From Aureivirga marina (lineage in GTDB: Bacteria > Bacteroidota > Bacteroidia > Flavobacteriales > Flavobacteriaceae): 64,000 bases of DNA. Shown piece by piece: positions 51,746-60,994 of the stretch. A program made the position numbers and the translations under genes. Every line of letters begins with the position of its first letter. Position 1 is the first letter of the stretch. The notes under the pieces are model-generated. The model saw nothing but the letters and a program-made list of their open reading frames with translations, was not told the origin of the DNA and ran no database searches. The DNA lies in NCBI RefSeq assembly GCF_015767265.1, contig NZ_JADPIB010000005.1, forward strand, positions 310,001-374,000, in the 5' to 3' direction.

Positions 51746-52468
51746 ATGAAAAAAATAGCATTCCTATTTCTGATTTCTATTGCTTTTTTTAGTTGTACAA
51801 ACTCAAAAGAATATGCTTCAGAAACTTTAAAAATTCAGCCACTTTCTGAGAATATTTTCACACATATATCTTATTTACAAACAGAAGATTTTGGAAATGT
51901 TCCTTGTAATGGAATGATTTATATTGAAAATGACGAAGCAATAATTTTTGATACTCCTACAAATAATAAAGCTTCGGAAGAATTAATTAATTGGGTTGAA
52001 AAACAAAATAAAACTGTTAAAGCAATTGTTGTAACACATTTTCACGAAGATTGTTTAGGAGGTTTAGAACAATTTCATCAGAAAAACATTGCTTCTTATG
52101 GAAGTGAAAAGACAATTAATTTAGCAAATGAAAAAAATATTAAAATAGTACCAAATCATGTTTTTTCAGAAAAAATCGAACTTGAAATTGGAAAAAATTC
52201 TGTGATTACAGAATATTTCGGAGAAGGTCACACAAAAGACAATGTGGTTGGATATATTCCAAATGAAAATGCTTTATTTGGAGGATGTTTGGTTAAAAGA
52301 GTTGGTGCTGGAAAAGGTTTTACAGGAGACGCAAATATAAATGCTTGGTCAAATACGGTATTAAAGATTAAAAATAAATATCCAAATTTAGAAATTGTTG
52401 TTCCAGGACATGGAAAATCTGGAGGAACAGAACTTTTGGATTTTACAATTGAACTTTTTAAAAATTAA
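51746..52468 (+). CDS. Subclass B1 metallo-beta-lactamase, predicted lipoprotein
   Basis: Protein of 240 residues. All B1 zinc ligands are present: H98-F-H100-E-D102, H162 (EGHTKDN), C181 (LFGGCLVK) and H222 (VPGHGKSGG). B1 enzymes hydrolyse penicillins, cephalosporins and carbapenems. The signal is of lipoprotein type (FLFLISIAFFSCTNS, Cys17), which would anchor the enzyme to the membrane as in NDM-1. Chromosomal B1 enzymes are common in Flavobacteriaceae. It sits alone, one base from the convergent TetR gene, with no integron or transposon nearby, so it looks resident rather than acquired. The substrate range cannot be told. Confidence 0.9.
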   Translation: MKKIAFLFLISIAFFSCTNSKEYASETLKIQPLSENIFTHISYLQTEDFGNVPCNGMIYIENDEAIIFDTPTNNKASEELINWVEKQNKTVKAIVVTHFHEDCLGGLEQFHQKNIASYGSEKTINLANEKNIKIVPNHVFSEKIELEIGKNSVITEYFGEGHTKDNVVGYIPNENALFGGCLVKRVGAGKGFTGDANINAWSNTVLKIKNKYPNLEIVVPGHGKSGGTELLDFTIELFKN

Positions 52469-52469
52469 T

Positions 52470-53030
52470 TTATTTTAAAACTTTATAATATGCTTTTTTA
52501 GCATTTTCAATTGGAGAACTATTTCCATGAATTTGACTTAAAATAATAGCTCCTTCAATTAAAATCATAATCTCTTTGGAAAGTTCTTCACTTATAATTT
52601 TATAGGGAGAATTTTCCAATTCTTTTAAAATCCAATTTTCTAAAAAAGATTTATGAAAAATTACTTCTTCTTTGATAGAATTTTCCTCTGGTTTTAAATT
52701 TGTGACAATATTTTGAAACGCACATCCAATATAATTCATTTCTTCCAACCAAGATTTTAAAAAATCAAAAATCTTCGCCAATTTCTGTTTTACATCTTTT
52801 TCTTCCTCTCCTACAAACTGTATCATATTTTCCATCCAAAAAAGATGACGATATTGTAAAAAAGCAACCGCAATTTCTTCTTTCGAACGAAAATGTTGAT
52901 ACATGCTTGCTTTTGCAACTTCTGCCTCTTTGATAATTTGATTTATCCCAGTATTTGTATAACCTTGTTTATAAAATAAATCAGAAGCTGTCTTAATAAT
53001 TCTTTCTTTTACAGATTGCTTTTTACCCAT
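52470..53030 (-). CDS. TetR/AcrR family transcriptional regulator
   Basis: Protein of 186 residues. The N-terminal helix-turn-helix is classic: RIIKTASDLFYKQGYTNTGINQIIKEAEVAKASMYQHFRSKEE. The ligand-binding part (about 60-186) is of TetR_C type with Cys in NYIGCAFQNIV. Minus-strand TATCTTTG (53042-53035) is a perfect -7 box only five bases before the start codon, which would give a leaderless or near-leaderless transcript. The target genes are not adjacent in an obvious way; the convergent neighbour is the metallo-beta-lactamase. Confidence 0.92.
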   Translation of the reverse strand: MGKKQSVKERIIKTASDLFYKQGYTNTGINQIIKEAEVAKASMYQHFRSKEEIAVAFLQYRHLFWMENMIQFVGEEEKDVKQKLAKIFDFLKSWLEEMNYIGCAFQNIVTNLKPEENSIKEEVIFHKSFLENWILKELENSPYKIISEELSKEIMILIEGAIILSQIHGNSSPIENAKKAYYKVLK

Positions 53031-53296
53031 TTTACAAAGATAAAAATTGCGTAAAAAACATACAAGTCTGTTTCAAACTTCATTTTAACATTAAGAATAG
53101 AATTTCAATTTTATTTTAGGTTAATTTTTTAGAAATATTTTAGTTAAAAAACAGATAGTTAACTCATTTATTTACAAAATTTTAAATTGACTTCAACTGA
53201 TTTTTTCCCTATATTATTACTTGAAAAAAACTTGAGGAAAGGCGAAATCTGAAAAGCCTAATTTTAAATAGAGTAAGATTAAAAAAAATACGACAA

Positions 53297-53683
53297 ATGA
53301 ATTATTCTGGAATTAAAAAATTTGAGATAATCAACCAAAGTACATGTCCAATTTCTAATTTTCGATTGACACATTTCATGCATGAAGATTGTAAAGAAAA
53401 TACGAATAAAGTTGTGACAAAATCTATTTTTGAAAAAAATGAATCTATTACAACAAATTTCGAATCTATCTATGGAAAAGAAGATTGCTGGTTTGTACAA
53501 TTTGCTACTCCTGATGGAGATAATAAAATGACAAAAGCTTTAAAATGCAATATGCGAGAAAAAGGTACAGATTACAGAATTATTATTACAAATTCTGAAT
53601 TAATTATTGAATGGAATGATGATCTAGCGACTTTACATGCAAAGGGAACATATGTTAAACCGATAAGAGAAGTGATGGAGTAA
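53297..53683 (+). CDS. Hypothetical protein, 128 residues
   Basis: No signal peptide or membrane helix. It has five cysteines, including CPISNF and EDCWF/MHEDC, and a beta-rich pattern. No family recognised. It is flanked by 266 bases of gene-free DNA upstream and ends just before a terminator, so it is a single-gene unit. Confidence 0.65.
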   Translation: MNYSGIKKFEIINQSTCPISNFRLTHFMHEDCKENTNKVVTKSIFEKNESITTNFESIYGKEDCWFVQFATPDGDNKMTKALKCNMREKGTDYRIIITNSELIIEWNDDLATLHAKGTYVKPIREVME

Positions 53684-53707
53684 AAAGCCCTAAAAAAGGG
53701 CTTTTGT
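53683..53707. terminator. Terminator between the 53297 gene and the DUF2071 gene
   Basis: AAAAGCCC (53683-53690) pairs with GGGCTTTT (53698-53705) around a T-A-rich loop, with the 53297-53683 stop codon at its left edge. The two genes are convergent. Confidence 0.8.
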
Positions 53708-53708
53708 T

Positions 53709-54419
53709 TTATGTAATCTTTATTTTATTTTCTACTGTAATTTCAGAACCTTCTGCCAACATTACAGAAGAAGGTTCTTGTTGATTTAAAAACGAAAATT
53801 CTTCTCCATAAATTTCTTCAAAATCAACATCTAATTTATAATTTAACACATCATACGTTTTCCATCTTGGATGTGTAACTTCATATTCATTGGTAGAAGT
53901 TTCATTAATTTTTGCATACCCCCAATAATGTTCTGTAATAAATTCTGTTTCGCTTCCTTCTAACAAATCTTTTCCTTCTTTTTCTGCAACTACAGCAATG
54001 GAATTCCAACCATTTTTCTTTCTCCATTGGTATGCAACTTTACGATTTTCTGCATCTTCTTGCCAATTATGACGCATTTCCATGGTTTCATAATTTTCAT
54101 TATATACTGTATTTGCGACAAAAGTTAAAGCTGGTTTTGGTACAATTTCTTTAATAAAAACAACTCCTCTCTTCCACTCTCCTTCTTCTTTTCTTTTTAC
54201 ATAAAAACGCAAATTTACTTCTTCAAAATCTGTATGAAAAGGAACTTTTATTCCAAGAAGTTTTGTATTTAAAAACATAAAACCAATTAAACTTACGTAA
54301 CATTTCTCATTCCATAAATCTAATTCCATTCCATGCGGAACATATTTTTCTAAAATTGTAGGATTTACTTCATAATTAAAAATGGCTAGTTTTCGCCATT
54401 CTGCAACTAAAAAACTCAT
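53709..54419 (-). CDS. DUF2071 (YqjF-like) family protein
   Basis: Protein of 236 residues. The start MSFLVAEWRKLAIFNYEVNPTILEKYVPHGMELD and the NLRFYVKRKEEGEWKRGVVFIKEIVPK segment are the conserved core of the DUF2071/YqjF family, which has an acetoacetate-decarboxylase-like fold. Cytosolic; role unknown. It is divergent from the DUF2461 gene. Confidence 0.88.
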   Translation of the reverse strand: MSFLVAEWRKLAIFNYEVNPTILEKYVPHGMELDLWNEKCYVSLIGFMFLNTKLLGIKVPFHTDFEEVNLRFYVKRKEEGEWKRGVVFIKEIVPKPALTFVANTVYNENYETMEMRHNWQEDAENRKVAYQWRKKNGWNSIAVVAEKEGKDLLEGSETEFITEHYWGYAKINETSTNEYEVTHPRWKTYDVLNYKLDVDFEEIYGEEFSFLNQQEPSSVMLAEGSEITVENKIKIT

Positions 54420-54499
54420 ATTTTTCTTTTTAAATGAAACAATTTTTACACTTTAATTCTCAAAAATATTAATTATTTTAACAGGAAAATATTTTTATA

Positions 54500-55153
54500 A
54501 TGAAATTAGAATTAATCCTAAGTTTTTTAAGCAAGTTAGAAAAAAATAACAATCGTGATTGGTTTCATGAAAATAAAAAAACATATACAGAAGCTAGAGA
54601 AGAATATGCACTTTTAATTGATGCTTTGATTTCAAAAATTAGAAAGTTTGACGAATCTATAATGACAATTTCTTCTAAAGATTGTATGTTTCGTTTAAAT
54701 CGTGATATTCGTTTTTCTAATAATAAAGATCCATATAAATTAAATTTTGGAGCATTTATTTCTGGAAATGGAAGAAAAAGTGAGCAAGCAGGATATTATG
54801 TGCATATCGAACCTGGAAAATCTTTTATTGGAGGAGGAATTTATAGACCACAAGCAAAAGAATTAAAAGCAATTCGAACAGAAATTTTTGAATATCCTGA
54901 AGAGTTTAAAGCTATTATTCATGATGAAAAGTTTCAAAAAGTTTTTCCTGAAATTTATGGAGAAAAATTAAAAACTGCACCACGTGGATTTCCAAAAGAT
55001 TTTAAAGATTTAGATTTAATAAAACATAAAAGTTATGCAGTAATTCACAAAGTAGAAGATGATTTTTGGAAACAAGAAAATGTTTTAGAAGAAATCATTT
55101 CGGTTTTTAAAATTCAGTACAAATACAATTTATTTCTGAATAATGCTTTGTAA
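54500..55153 (+). CDS. DUF2461 (TIGR02453) family protein
   Basis: Protein of 217 residues. Family marks: LEKNNNRDWFHENKKTY near the N-terminus, FRLNRDIRFSNNKDPYK in the middle, and GGGIYRPQAKELKAIR and FKDLDLIKHKSYAV in the second half. DUF2461 proteins are cytosolic with no settled function. The stop codon is inside a palindrome that also ends the convergent peroxidase gene region. Confidence 0.92.
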   Translation: MKLELILSFLSKLEKNNNRDWFHENKKTYTEAREEYALLIDALISKIRKFDESIMTISSKDCMFRLNRDIRFSNNKDPYKLNFGAFISGNGRKSEQAGYYVHIEPGKSFIGGGIYRPQAKELKAIRTEIFEYPEEFKAIIHDEKFQKVFPEIYGEKLKTAPRGFPKDFKDLDLIKHKSYAVIHKVEDDFWKQENVLEEIISVFKIQYKYNLFLNNAL

Positions 55154-55168
55154 TAAAGCATTATTCAG
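55136..55168. terminator. Hairpin ending the DUF2461 gene
   Basis: CTGAATAATGCTTT (55136-55149) pairs perfectly over 14 bp with 55155-55168 around a 5-base loop that holds the stop codon, followed by a weak T run. The neighbouring gene is convergent. Confidence 0.65.
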
Positions 55169-55213
55169 AATTCCCTTTTTCTAAGCAATTTTTTGATAAC
55201 TACTAAAACAATG

Positions 55214-56260
55214 TTATTCTCTCACGTCAGCTGGCAATTCACCAGTTAAAGTATTCAAGAATGCAATAATTTCCTCTGTTTGTGTTTCTGTTAAGTCTTT
55301 ATTTGCTTGAACTTTTGCCATAATTTTTACAGCTTCAGTTAAACTTTTTACACTTCCATCATGGAAATAAGGACCAGTTTTTTCGATATTTCTTAAAGAA
55401 GGAACTTTAAAAACATATTTATCTGCTTCTTCTTTTGTTACTTCAAACTTTCCTAAATCCACTTTTTCACTTTTTGTATGCTTCCAATAATCATCAAATA
55501 AACCGAATTTTTGATACATATTTCCACCTAATAAAGTTCCAGAGTGACAAGAAATACATCCAGATTCCATATATGTTTGAAGTCCTTTTTTCTCTTTGTC
55601 TGTTAAAGCATGATCGTCACCAGCAATATAATCATCAAAGCGAGAAGGCGTCACAAGCTTTCTTTCAAAAGCACCTAAAGCTTTCTTTACGTTATCATAT
55701 GTAATTGCTTCTTTTGATTCTGGAAATGCTTTTGCAAACATTTCTTTATAACTATCAATTTCTGAAAGACGCTCAATTACTGCTTCTTTACTATGCATTG
55801 CCATTTCCACAGGATTTAAAATTGGTCCTCCAGCTTGTGCTTCCACATCTGGTTCTCTTCCATCCCAAAATTGCGCAACATGGAAAGCTGCATTAAAAGT
55901 TGTTGGAGAATTTCTTCCTCCTAACTTTCCGTCATTCCCCATAGAAAAAGCTTGATTATCCACACCATAAGTTTTTAAATCATGACATGTATTACAGCTT
56001 TGTGTATTATCTTTTGAAAGTTTTTTCTCAAAATATAAAGCTTTTCCTAGAGCTATTTTTTCTGCTGTTAAAGGATTTGCTGTATTTTCAGCTACACCTT
56101 TTAAAGCTCCAAATAATTGACGAGCTTGTGCATCCACAGCTTCATATTCATTTACAACTTCTTCTTTTTCTTTCTCTTTTACAACTTCTTTTTTCTTGTC
56201 GTTGTTTCCACAACTGAAAAGTGTCGCAGCAACTGCCACACAAAGTAAACTTTTCTTCAT
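55214..56260 (-). CDS. Di-haem cytochrome c peroxidase, lipoprotein
   Basis: Protein of 348 residues. Lipoprotein signal LFSCGNNDKK (Cys about 17), followed by a charged linker (KKKEVVKEKEKEEVV). Two haem c motifs, CNTCH (about residue 94) and CISCH (about 238), place it in the bacterial CcpA/MauG class; TYGVDNQAFSMG and GPYFHDGSVKSLTEAV are conserved surrounding segments. It reduces H2O2 with electrons from cytochrome c. The anchor and periplasmic site fit with the respiratory chain encoded at 23.4-32.5 kb. Confidence 0.95.
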   Translation of the reverse strand: MKKSLLCVAVAATLFSCGNNDKKKEVVKEKEKEEVVNEYEAVDAQARQLFGALKGVAENTANPLTAEKIALGKALYFEKKLSKDNTQSCNTCHDLKTYGVDNQAFSMGNDGKLGGRNSPTTFNAAFHVAQFWDGREPDVEAQAGGPILNPVEMAMHSKEAVIERLSEIDSYKEMFAKAFPESKEAITYDNVKKALGAFERKLVTPSRFDDYIAGDDHALTDKEKKGLQTYMESGCISCHSGTLLGGNMYQKFGLFDDYWKHTKSEKVDLGKFEVTKEEADKYVFKVPSLRNIEKTGPYFHDGSVKSLTEAVKIMAKVQANKDLTETQTEEIIAFLNTLTGELPADVRE

Positions 56261-56673
56261 TTTAGTTAAATATTAATAATTATCATTAGGTTATTTTGGT
56301 TTGATAATAGCTGATACTTTAAACCCTTCTATAATTTTCAATATTTTTTGTTCGGAATGAATATAGTGATTTAACGCTCAGTATGTAAGATTCACACACA
56401 ATAAGTTATACTGAAAGTTAAATTTTTACACATTCAAGTATTTATAGTCGTTTTTTAAAAAGAAACTTTACATTTTTTGTTACTTTTTTCATTTTTTTAC
56501 GACTAAAATTTATTTCAAAACTTAAAACTCTAAAAATCAAAACATAAGTAAAATCAGGAAGTTTTAATTCGTTAATTATTTGTTAAAATAACATTAATTT
56601 AATTTTAATTTACTGTAAGGAAAGACCATTTCTCTAGACCAAATCATGAATTTTTAAAATAAAACCCTAAAAA
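56261..56673. other. 413-base gap between peroxidase and Oar-like receptor
   Basis: No gene seen. The DNA is very AT-rich. I find no perfect TAnnTTTG in the useful orientation and no Fnr-type palindrome. The length suggests regulatory sequence for the divergent genes, but I cannot name it. Confidence 0.4.
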
Positions 56674-59600
56674 ATGATTAAAAGATTTGGTTTAATTATC
56701 TTTCTTATGATGAGCACCTTCGTCATTGCTCAAGAGACTACAGGAACCTTACAAGGAACCGTCAAGGACGATTTAAACTTGCCTATTGAAGAAGCAACAA
56801 TTTTAGTAACGGATACAGAGACAAATTTCCGTTATGGTGGAAGTTCTAATCAAAATGGATTTTATATCATTAACAATCTTCCTCCTTCAAAAAAATATAA
56901 AATTGAAGTATCTTTTTTAGGTTTTCAAACCATTATAATTACAGATTTCGCTGTTAATTTAGGAGAAATTAGTTATCAAGATTTTGTGCTGAATGAAGAT
57001 AATGTTTCTCTTGGAGAAGTAGAAGTGAAAGTAAATAAAACGACAAATAAAAAAGGAAATGAAACATTGTTAACCGCAAAAACATTGCAGAAAACTCCTA
57101 CAATTAGTCGTTCTATACAAGATTTGACAAAAAACTTACCAGAATCCAACTTAAACTCGTTTGCTGGAGCGAGTAACAGATTCAACAATTTAAACATCGA
57201 TGGAATCGCAAATAACGATGTTGTTGGTTTTCAAGAACCTGCAAGTGGAGCTGCTGGATCTTCTGCAAATGGAACTCCTGGAAGTTTATCTCGATCACAA
57301 CCGATTGGACTTGGTGCTATTAAAGAACTTTCGGTAAAAGTTGCTCCTTTTGATGTAAGTATTGGAAATTTTACAGGAGCAAATATCAATTTAGTAACAA
57401 AAAACGGAACGAATGATTTTCGTTCGGAAGTATATGGATATGGAAATAATCAGCTTTTAGTTGGAAAATATGCTGAAGGAATTAAACAAAAAATTGAAGA
57501 TTTCTATGATGTGCAAATAGGAGCTTCATTTGGAGGAGCTTTGAAAAAAGACAAACTTTTCTTCTTCGTAAATTTTGAGCAAGCATTATCAAATACGCCT
57601 GTCTTAAATGCTCCAGGTTCTTCTTCTTCAAATATTTCTTTGGAAACTGTAGAAGCAATTTCGCAAAAGTTAATCAATGATTATGGTTATGATCCTGGAA
57701 CGTATACAGATGCAAATATAAAAACTGCTAGTTCAAAATTATTTGCTCGTTTGGATTATAATATTTCAGATGTTCACAAATTAACTGTTCGAAATAATTT
57801 TGTAAAAAGTTATGCAGATAATTTAGAATGGAACGCTTCAGTTTTCAATTTTGGGAATCAAGGATATAGACATGAAAGTATTGCAAATAGTTTGGCTTTA
57901 GAACTAAAATCGAATTTTTCAAATGGAATTTCTAATGTTTTTAGTTTTGGATATAATAAGGTAAAAGAAGACAGAAATTTTGATGGAAGAATTTTCCCAC
58001 ATATTGATATTTCGGAAAATTCAAACAGTATTTTTGCAGGAACTTATCGTGAAGCTTCTGTTTATGGAACAGATTTAAACACATTCCAAGTTTCTAATAA
58101 ACTTTCTGTTTTTAAAGACAATCACTCTTTAACTTTTGGTGGATTTGCGCAATATAACACTGTGGATTATGGATTTCTTTCTGCTTGGAATGGAAGATGG
58201 CAATATAAATCTGTGGATAATTTCTTAAATGATAGACCATCAAGAATTCGAGGAGTTTATCATATTTCAAATAATACATATGATTTTGTTAGTAATGAAC
58301 CATCGGCAACTTTAAAAATCTTTGAAGGAGCAGTTTATGCACAAGATTATTATAGAGTTTCGGACAGATTTTCTGTTTTAGCTGGAGCTCGTTTAGATTT
58401 CCAATTTTTAACGGAAGATTTACCAATTAGTCAAGAAGTAAAAAACACACCTGAATTTGCGCATTTTACAAACAAAATTTCAAAAGCGCCACAATTTAAT
58501 CCACGTTTAGGATTTAATTATTTTATCGATCAAAATAGAAATTTTAAACTTCGTGGAGGAACTGGTTTATTCTCAGGTAGAATACCTTATTTATGGTTTG
58601 CTTATGCAGAATATATTTCAGGAACAGAGTATTTTAATATTGATATTCGTCCTGATGGAACACAAACTATCGTTGAAAATCTTGGAGATTTAGCTTCTCA
58701 ACAACCAAATCTTACAGAGATTAATTTAATTGACAATGATTTTAAATTACCAAGAGAATGGAAAAGTAATTTAGCTTTAGAAGTAAGATTACCAAATGAA
58801 TGGAATCTTTCATTAGAAGGAACTTATTCAAAAGTAATCAATGGAATTTTCTTTCAATCTATTAATAGAAAAGATGAAAAAGCAAACTTTTCAGGAGCTG
58901 ATGGAAGAGAATATTTTACTTCAAAAGGTGAAGATATTAAGATTAATAAAAACTTTACCAATGTTTTCTTGTTGACAAATACAGACCAAGGATATCGTTA
59001 TAATGTAACTTTTGGAGTGAATAAAACGTACAGAAATTATAACGGATATATTGGTTATACTTATGGAAAAAGTAAAGATATTTCAAGTACGGTAAGAAAT
59101 TCAAATGCAGCAAATTTTGAATGGAATCAAGCAATTGATGCAAATAACCCAGATTTATCTTATTCAAACTTTGATTTAAGACACAAAATTGTTTCTTCAC
59201 ATTCTTTCAATTTTAATTTAAATGAAAAGAACAATCTTCTAGTTTCTCTACTTTACACAGGAACTTCTGGAAGTCCATATTCTTTTATTTATGCAGGAGA
59301 TGTAAATCAAGATGGTTCTTCAAAGAACGATTTACTTTATGTTCCAGCATCAGCGAATGAAATTAATTTAAGAGATATTACGGATGCTTCAGGAAATGTT
59401 GTCGTAAGTGCAGAACAACAATGGGAAAACTTAGATAGATATATTTCTGGAAATGATTATTTATCAGAAAGAAGAGGAAAATATGCTGAAAGAAATGGTG
59501 CAAAAACACCTTGGAATCACCAATTAGATATGAAATGGGAATACACAACAAAATTAAACAAAGGAAAAGCTTTGAGTTTTTCATTTGATATGTTGAATGT

Positions 59601-59802
59601 ATTGAACTTCATCAATAATGATTGGGGAAGATTAGTTTATGTACCTAATGTAGTGAATTCAAGTTTTAGTTTAATTGATTTTGTTGGAATAGAAAATAAC
59701 CAACCTGTATATCAATTTAACAATATCACACAAACACCTTGGGTTGTTGATCAAGTAAACTCAAGATGGAAAGCACAAGTTGGAGTGAGATATCAATTTT
59801 AA
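56674..59802 (+). CDS. Oar-like TonB-dependent outer-membrane receptor
   Basis: Protein of 1042 residues. Signal peptide ends about residue 20 (VIAQ). Residues 22-110 are a carboxypeptidase-regulatory-like domain (TLQGTVKDDLNLPIEEATI). A plug domain follows, with LNIDGIANNDVVGF, and then a long beta-barrel with an aromatic C-terminal strand (RWKAQVGVRYQF). The combination is typical of Oar-type receptors. There is no SusD partner, so it probably takes up or exports something other than a SusCD glycan. It has its own terminator at 59832-59867. Confidence 0.92.
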   Translation: MIKRFGLIIFLMMSTFVIAQETTGTLQGTVKDDLNLPIEEATILVTDTETNFRYGGSSNQNGFYIINNLPPSKKYKIEVSFLGFQTIIITDFAVNLGEISYQDFVLNEDNVSLGEVEVKVNKTTNKKGNETLLTAKTLQKTPTISRSIQDLTKNLPESNLNSFAGASNRFNNLNIDGIANNDVVGFQEPASGAAGSSANGTPGSLSRSQPIGLGAIKELSVKVAPFDVSIGNFTGANINLVTKNGTNDFRSEVYGYGNNQLLVGKYAEGIKQKIEDFYDVQIGASFGGALKKDKLFFFVNFEQALSNTPVLNAPGSSSSNISLETVEAISQKLINDYGYDPGTYTDANIKTASSKLFARLDYNISDVHKLTVRNNFVKSYADNLEWNASVFNFGNQGYRHESIANSLALELKSNFSNGISNVFSFGYNKVKEDRNFDGRIFPHIDISENSNSIFAGTYREASVYGTDLNTFQVSNKLSVFKDNHSLTFGGFAQYNTVDYGFLSAWNGRWQYKSVDNFLNDRPSRIRGVYHISNNTYDFVSNEPSATLKIFEGAVYAQDYYRVSDRFSVLAGARLDFQFLTEDLPISQEVKNTPEFAHFTNKISKAPQFNPRLGFNYFIDQNRNFKLRGGTGLFSGRIPYLWFAYAEYISGTEYFNIDIRPDGTQTIVENLGDLASQQPNLTEINLIDNDFKLPREWKSNLALEVRLPNEWNLSLEGTYSKVINGIFFQSINRKDEKANFSGADGREYFTSKGEDIKINKNFTNVFLLTNTDQGYRYNVTFGVNKTYRNYNGYIGYTYGKSKDISSTVRNSNAANFEWNQAIDANNPDLSYSNFDLRHKIVSSHSFNFNLNEKNNLLVSLLYTGTSGSPYSFIYAGDVNQDGSSKNDLLYVPASANEINLRDITDASGNVVVSAEQQWENLDRYISGNDYLSERRGKYAERNGAKTPWNHQLDMKWEYTTKLNKGKALSFSFDMLNVLNFINNDWGRLVYVPNVVNSSFSLIDFVGIENNQPVYQFNNITQTPWVVDQVNSRWKAQVGVRYQF

Positions 59803-59831
59803 ATGAAACTATTCTGATTTTTTCATAATTA

Positions 59832-59867
59832 AAAAAAGCTGTTTCCTTGATTAGGAACAGCTTTTTT
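59832..59867. terminator. Terminator after the Oar-like receptor
   Basis: AAAAAAGCTGTT and AACAGCTTTTTT arms around CC...GG with one bulged base, between convergent genes. Confidence 0.8.
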
Positions 59868-59873
59868 GATTAT

Positions 59874-60794
59874 TTAGTTTGGTAAATTATAAGAATAATT
59901 TAGATTAAACTCTCCTTCTGTTATTGAAATTACAGTTCCATTATCATTTGTATTAAAACTAAAAGTTCCTTTCACTCTTTTAAAAGTTCCATTTTCAATA
60001 ATTTCATCAATCGTTAAAGTCCCTTCATCAATAATCGGTAATTGAATTATTTCTTGCTCATTTTCTGTGACTTTTACCAACATAATCGAATATGCTTCAT
60101 TCATATCTTCATTTGTAAATTGATAAGTTCCTACTTCTGCTAAGAATAAATTATTTTCATAGTTTGTTGGAAAAGAAATAGAAATCACGTGACCTGTTTC
60201 ATTGGATCCATGATAAATAGACGTATTATTTGCAGCATTAAAAAATGGTTGATTAATCGAATTCCATGTTTGTTCATTCATTTTTGCATTTAAATAAATA
60301 TCTCCAACTGTAGACATTTCATTTTCAACAAACAACAGATTAAAATCTCCTTTTATTTCAATTAATTCATTTGTAAATTCATCAATATGTGTCCCTGAAA
60401 AATTACCATTTATAATTTTATTCTGTTCATTGAATTCTTTTAATTCAAAATTAAAAATTGCATCCAATTTCTTTTCCTCACCTATAGGTGTTGAAATTAT
60501 AATTCCTTCAGAATTTACATAAGAACAATTTATATTTCCATAATTTCCTTCTTCAAAAAACTGAAAACTAATTCCATATTTTCCGTCAAGAGAAAAACCT
60601 GAAACCTGAATTTTTCCATTTTCTAAACGATAAGCAGAATAGGAATCTAAAATATGTTCTTCTCCATTTATTTCATAATGAATATAATATTCCAAAGCAG
60701 GAGAAATATAATCGTCATTGGAAGAAGAATCATCTGAATCACAAGAAAAAATAGTAACAATAGTAAAAAGTAAGAAATAAAAAACTTTTTTCAT
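59874..60794 (-). CDS. Lipoprotein of unknown function
   Basis: Protein of 306 residues. The lipobox is TIFSCDSDDSSS (Cys about 18) followed by an acidic Asp/Ser linker. The mature part is a beta-rich duplicated pattern of two halves (about 40-160 and 170-306), each containing an Asn/Thr-rich strand set; DUF6252-like proteins in Bacteroidota look similar. Ligand unknown. It faces the receptor gene convergently. Confidence 0.7.
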   Translation of the reverse strand: MKKVFYFLLFTIVTIFSCDSDDSSSNDDYISPALEYYIHYEINGEEHILDSYSAYRLENGKIQVSGFSLDGKYGISFQFFEEGNYGNINCSYVNSEGIIISTPIGEEKKLDAIFNFELKEFNEQNKIINGNFSGTHIDEFTNELIEIKGDFNLLFVENEMSTVGDIYLNAKMNEQTWNSINQPFFNAANNTSIYHGSNETGHVISISFPTNYENNLFLAEVGTYQFTNEDMNEAYSIMLVKVTENEQEIIQLPIIDEGTLTIDEIIENGTFKRVKGTFSFNTNDNGTVISITEGEFNLNYSYNLPN

Positions 60795-60994
60795 TTTTTA
60801 TAGATTTTTAAAATTAAATTCTTTTGCTAATGAATATATAAAATATTCACCTTTTTTAACAATTTTCTTGAAAGACTCAAAAACAACAATTTACACAAAA
60901 TATTAAAAATCAAATCATTACACTCATAATGATAAAAATCATAGTTTATTTAAAATATTTAACTGTCCTTTGGAAGTCTATAATTAATGGAAAA

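Noticed and set aside
51411-52470. Possible mobile-element origin of the metallo-beta-lactamase gene
   Set aside because: No inverted repeats, transposase, integrase or attachment site, and base and codon use match the surroundings.
53058-53073. Possible TetR operator ACATACAAGTCTGTTT upstream of the TetR gene
   Set aside because: Only about half of the positions are symmetric, so I cannot separate it from chance.
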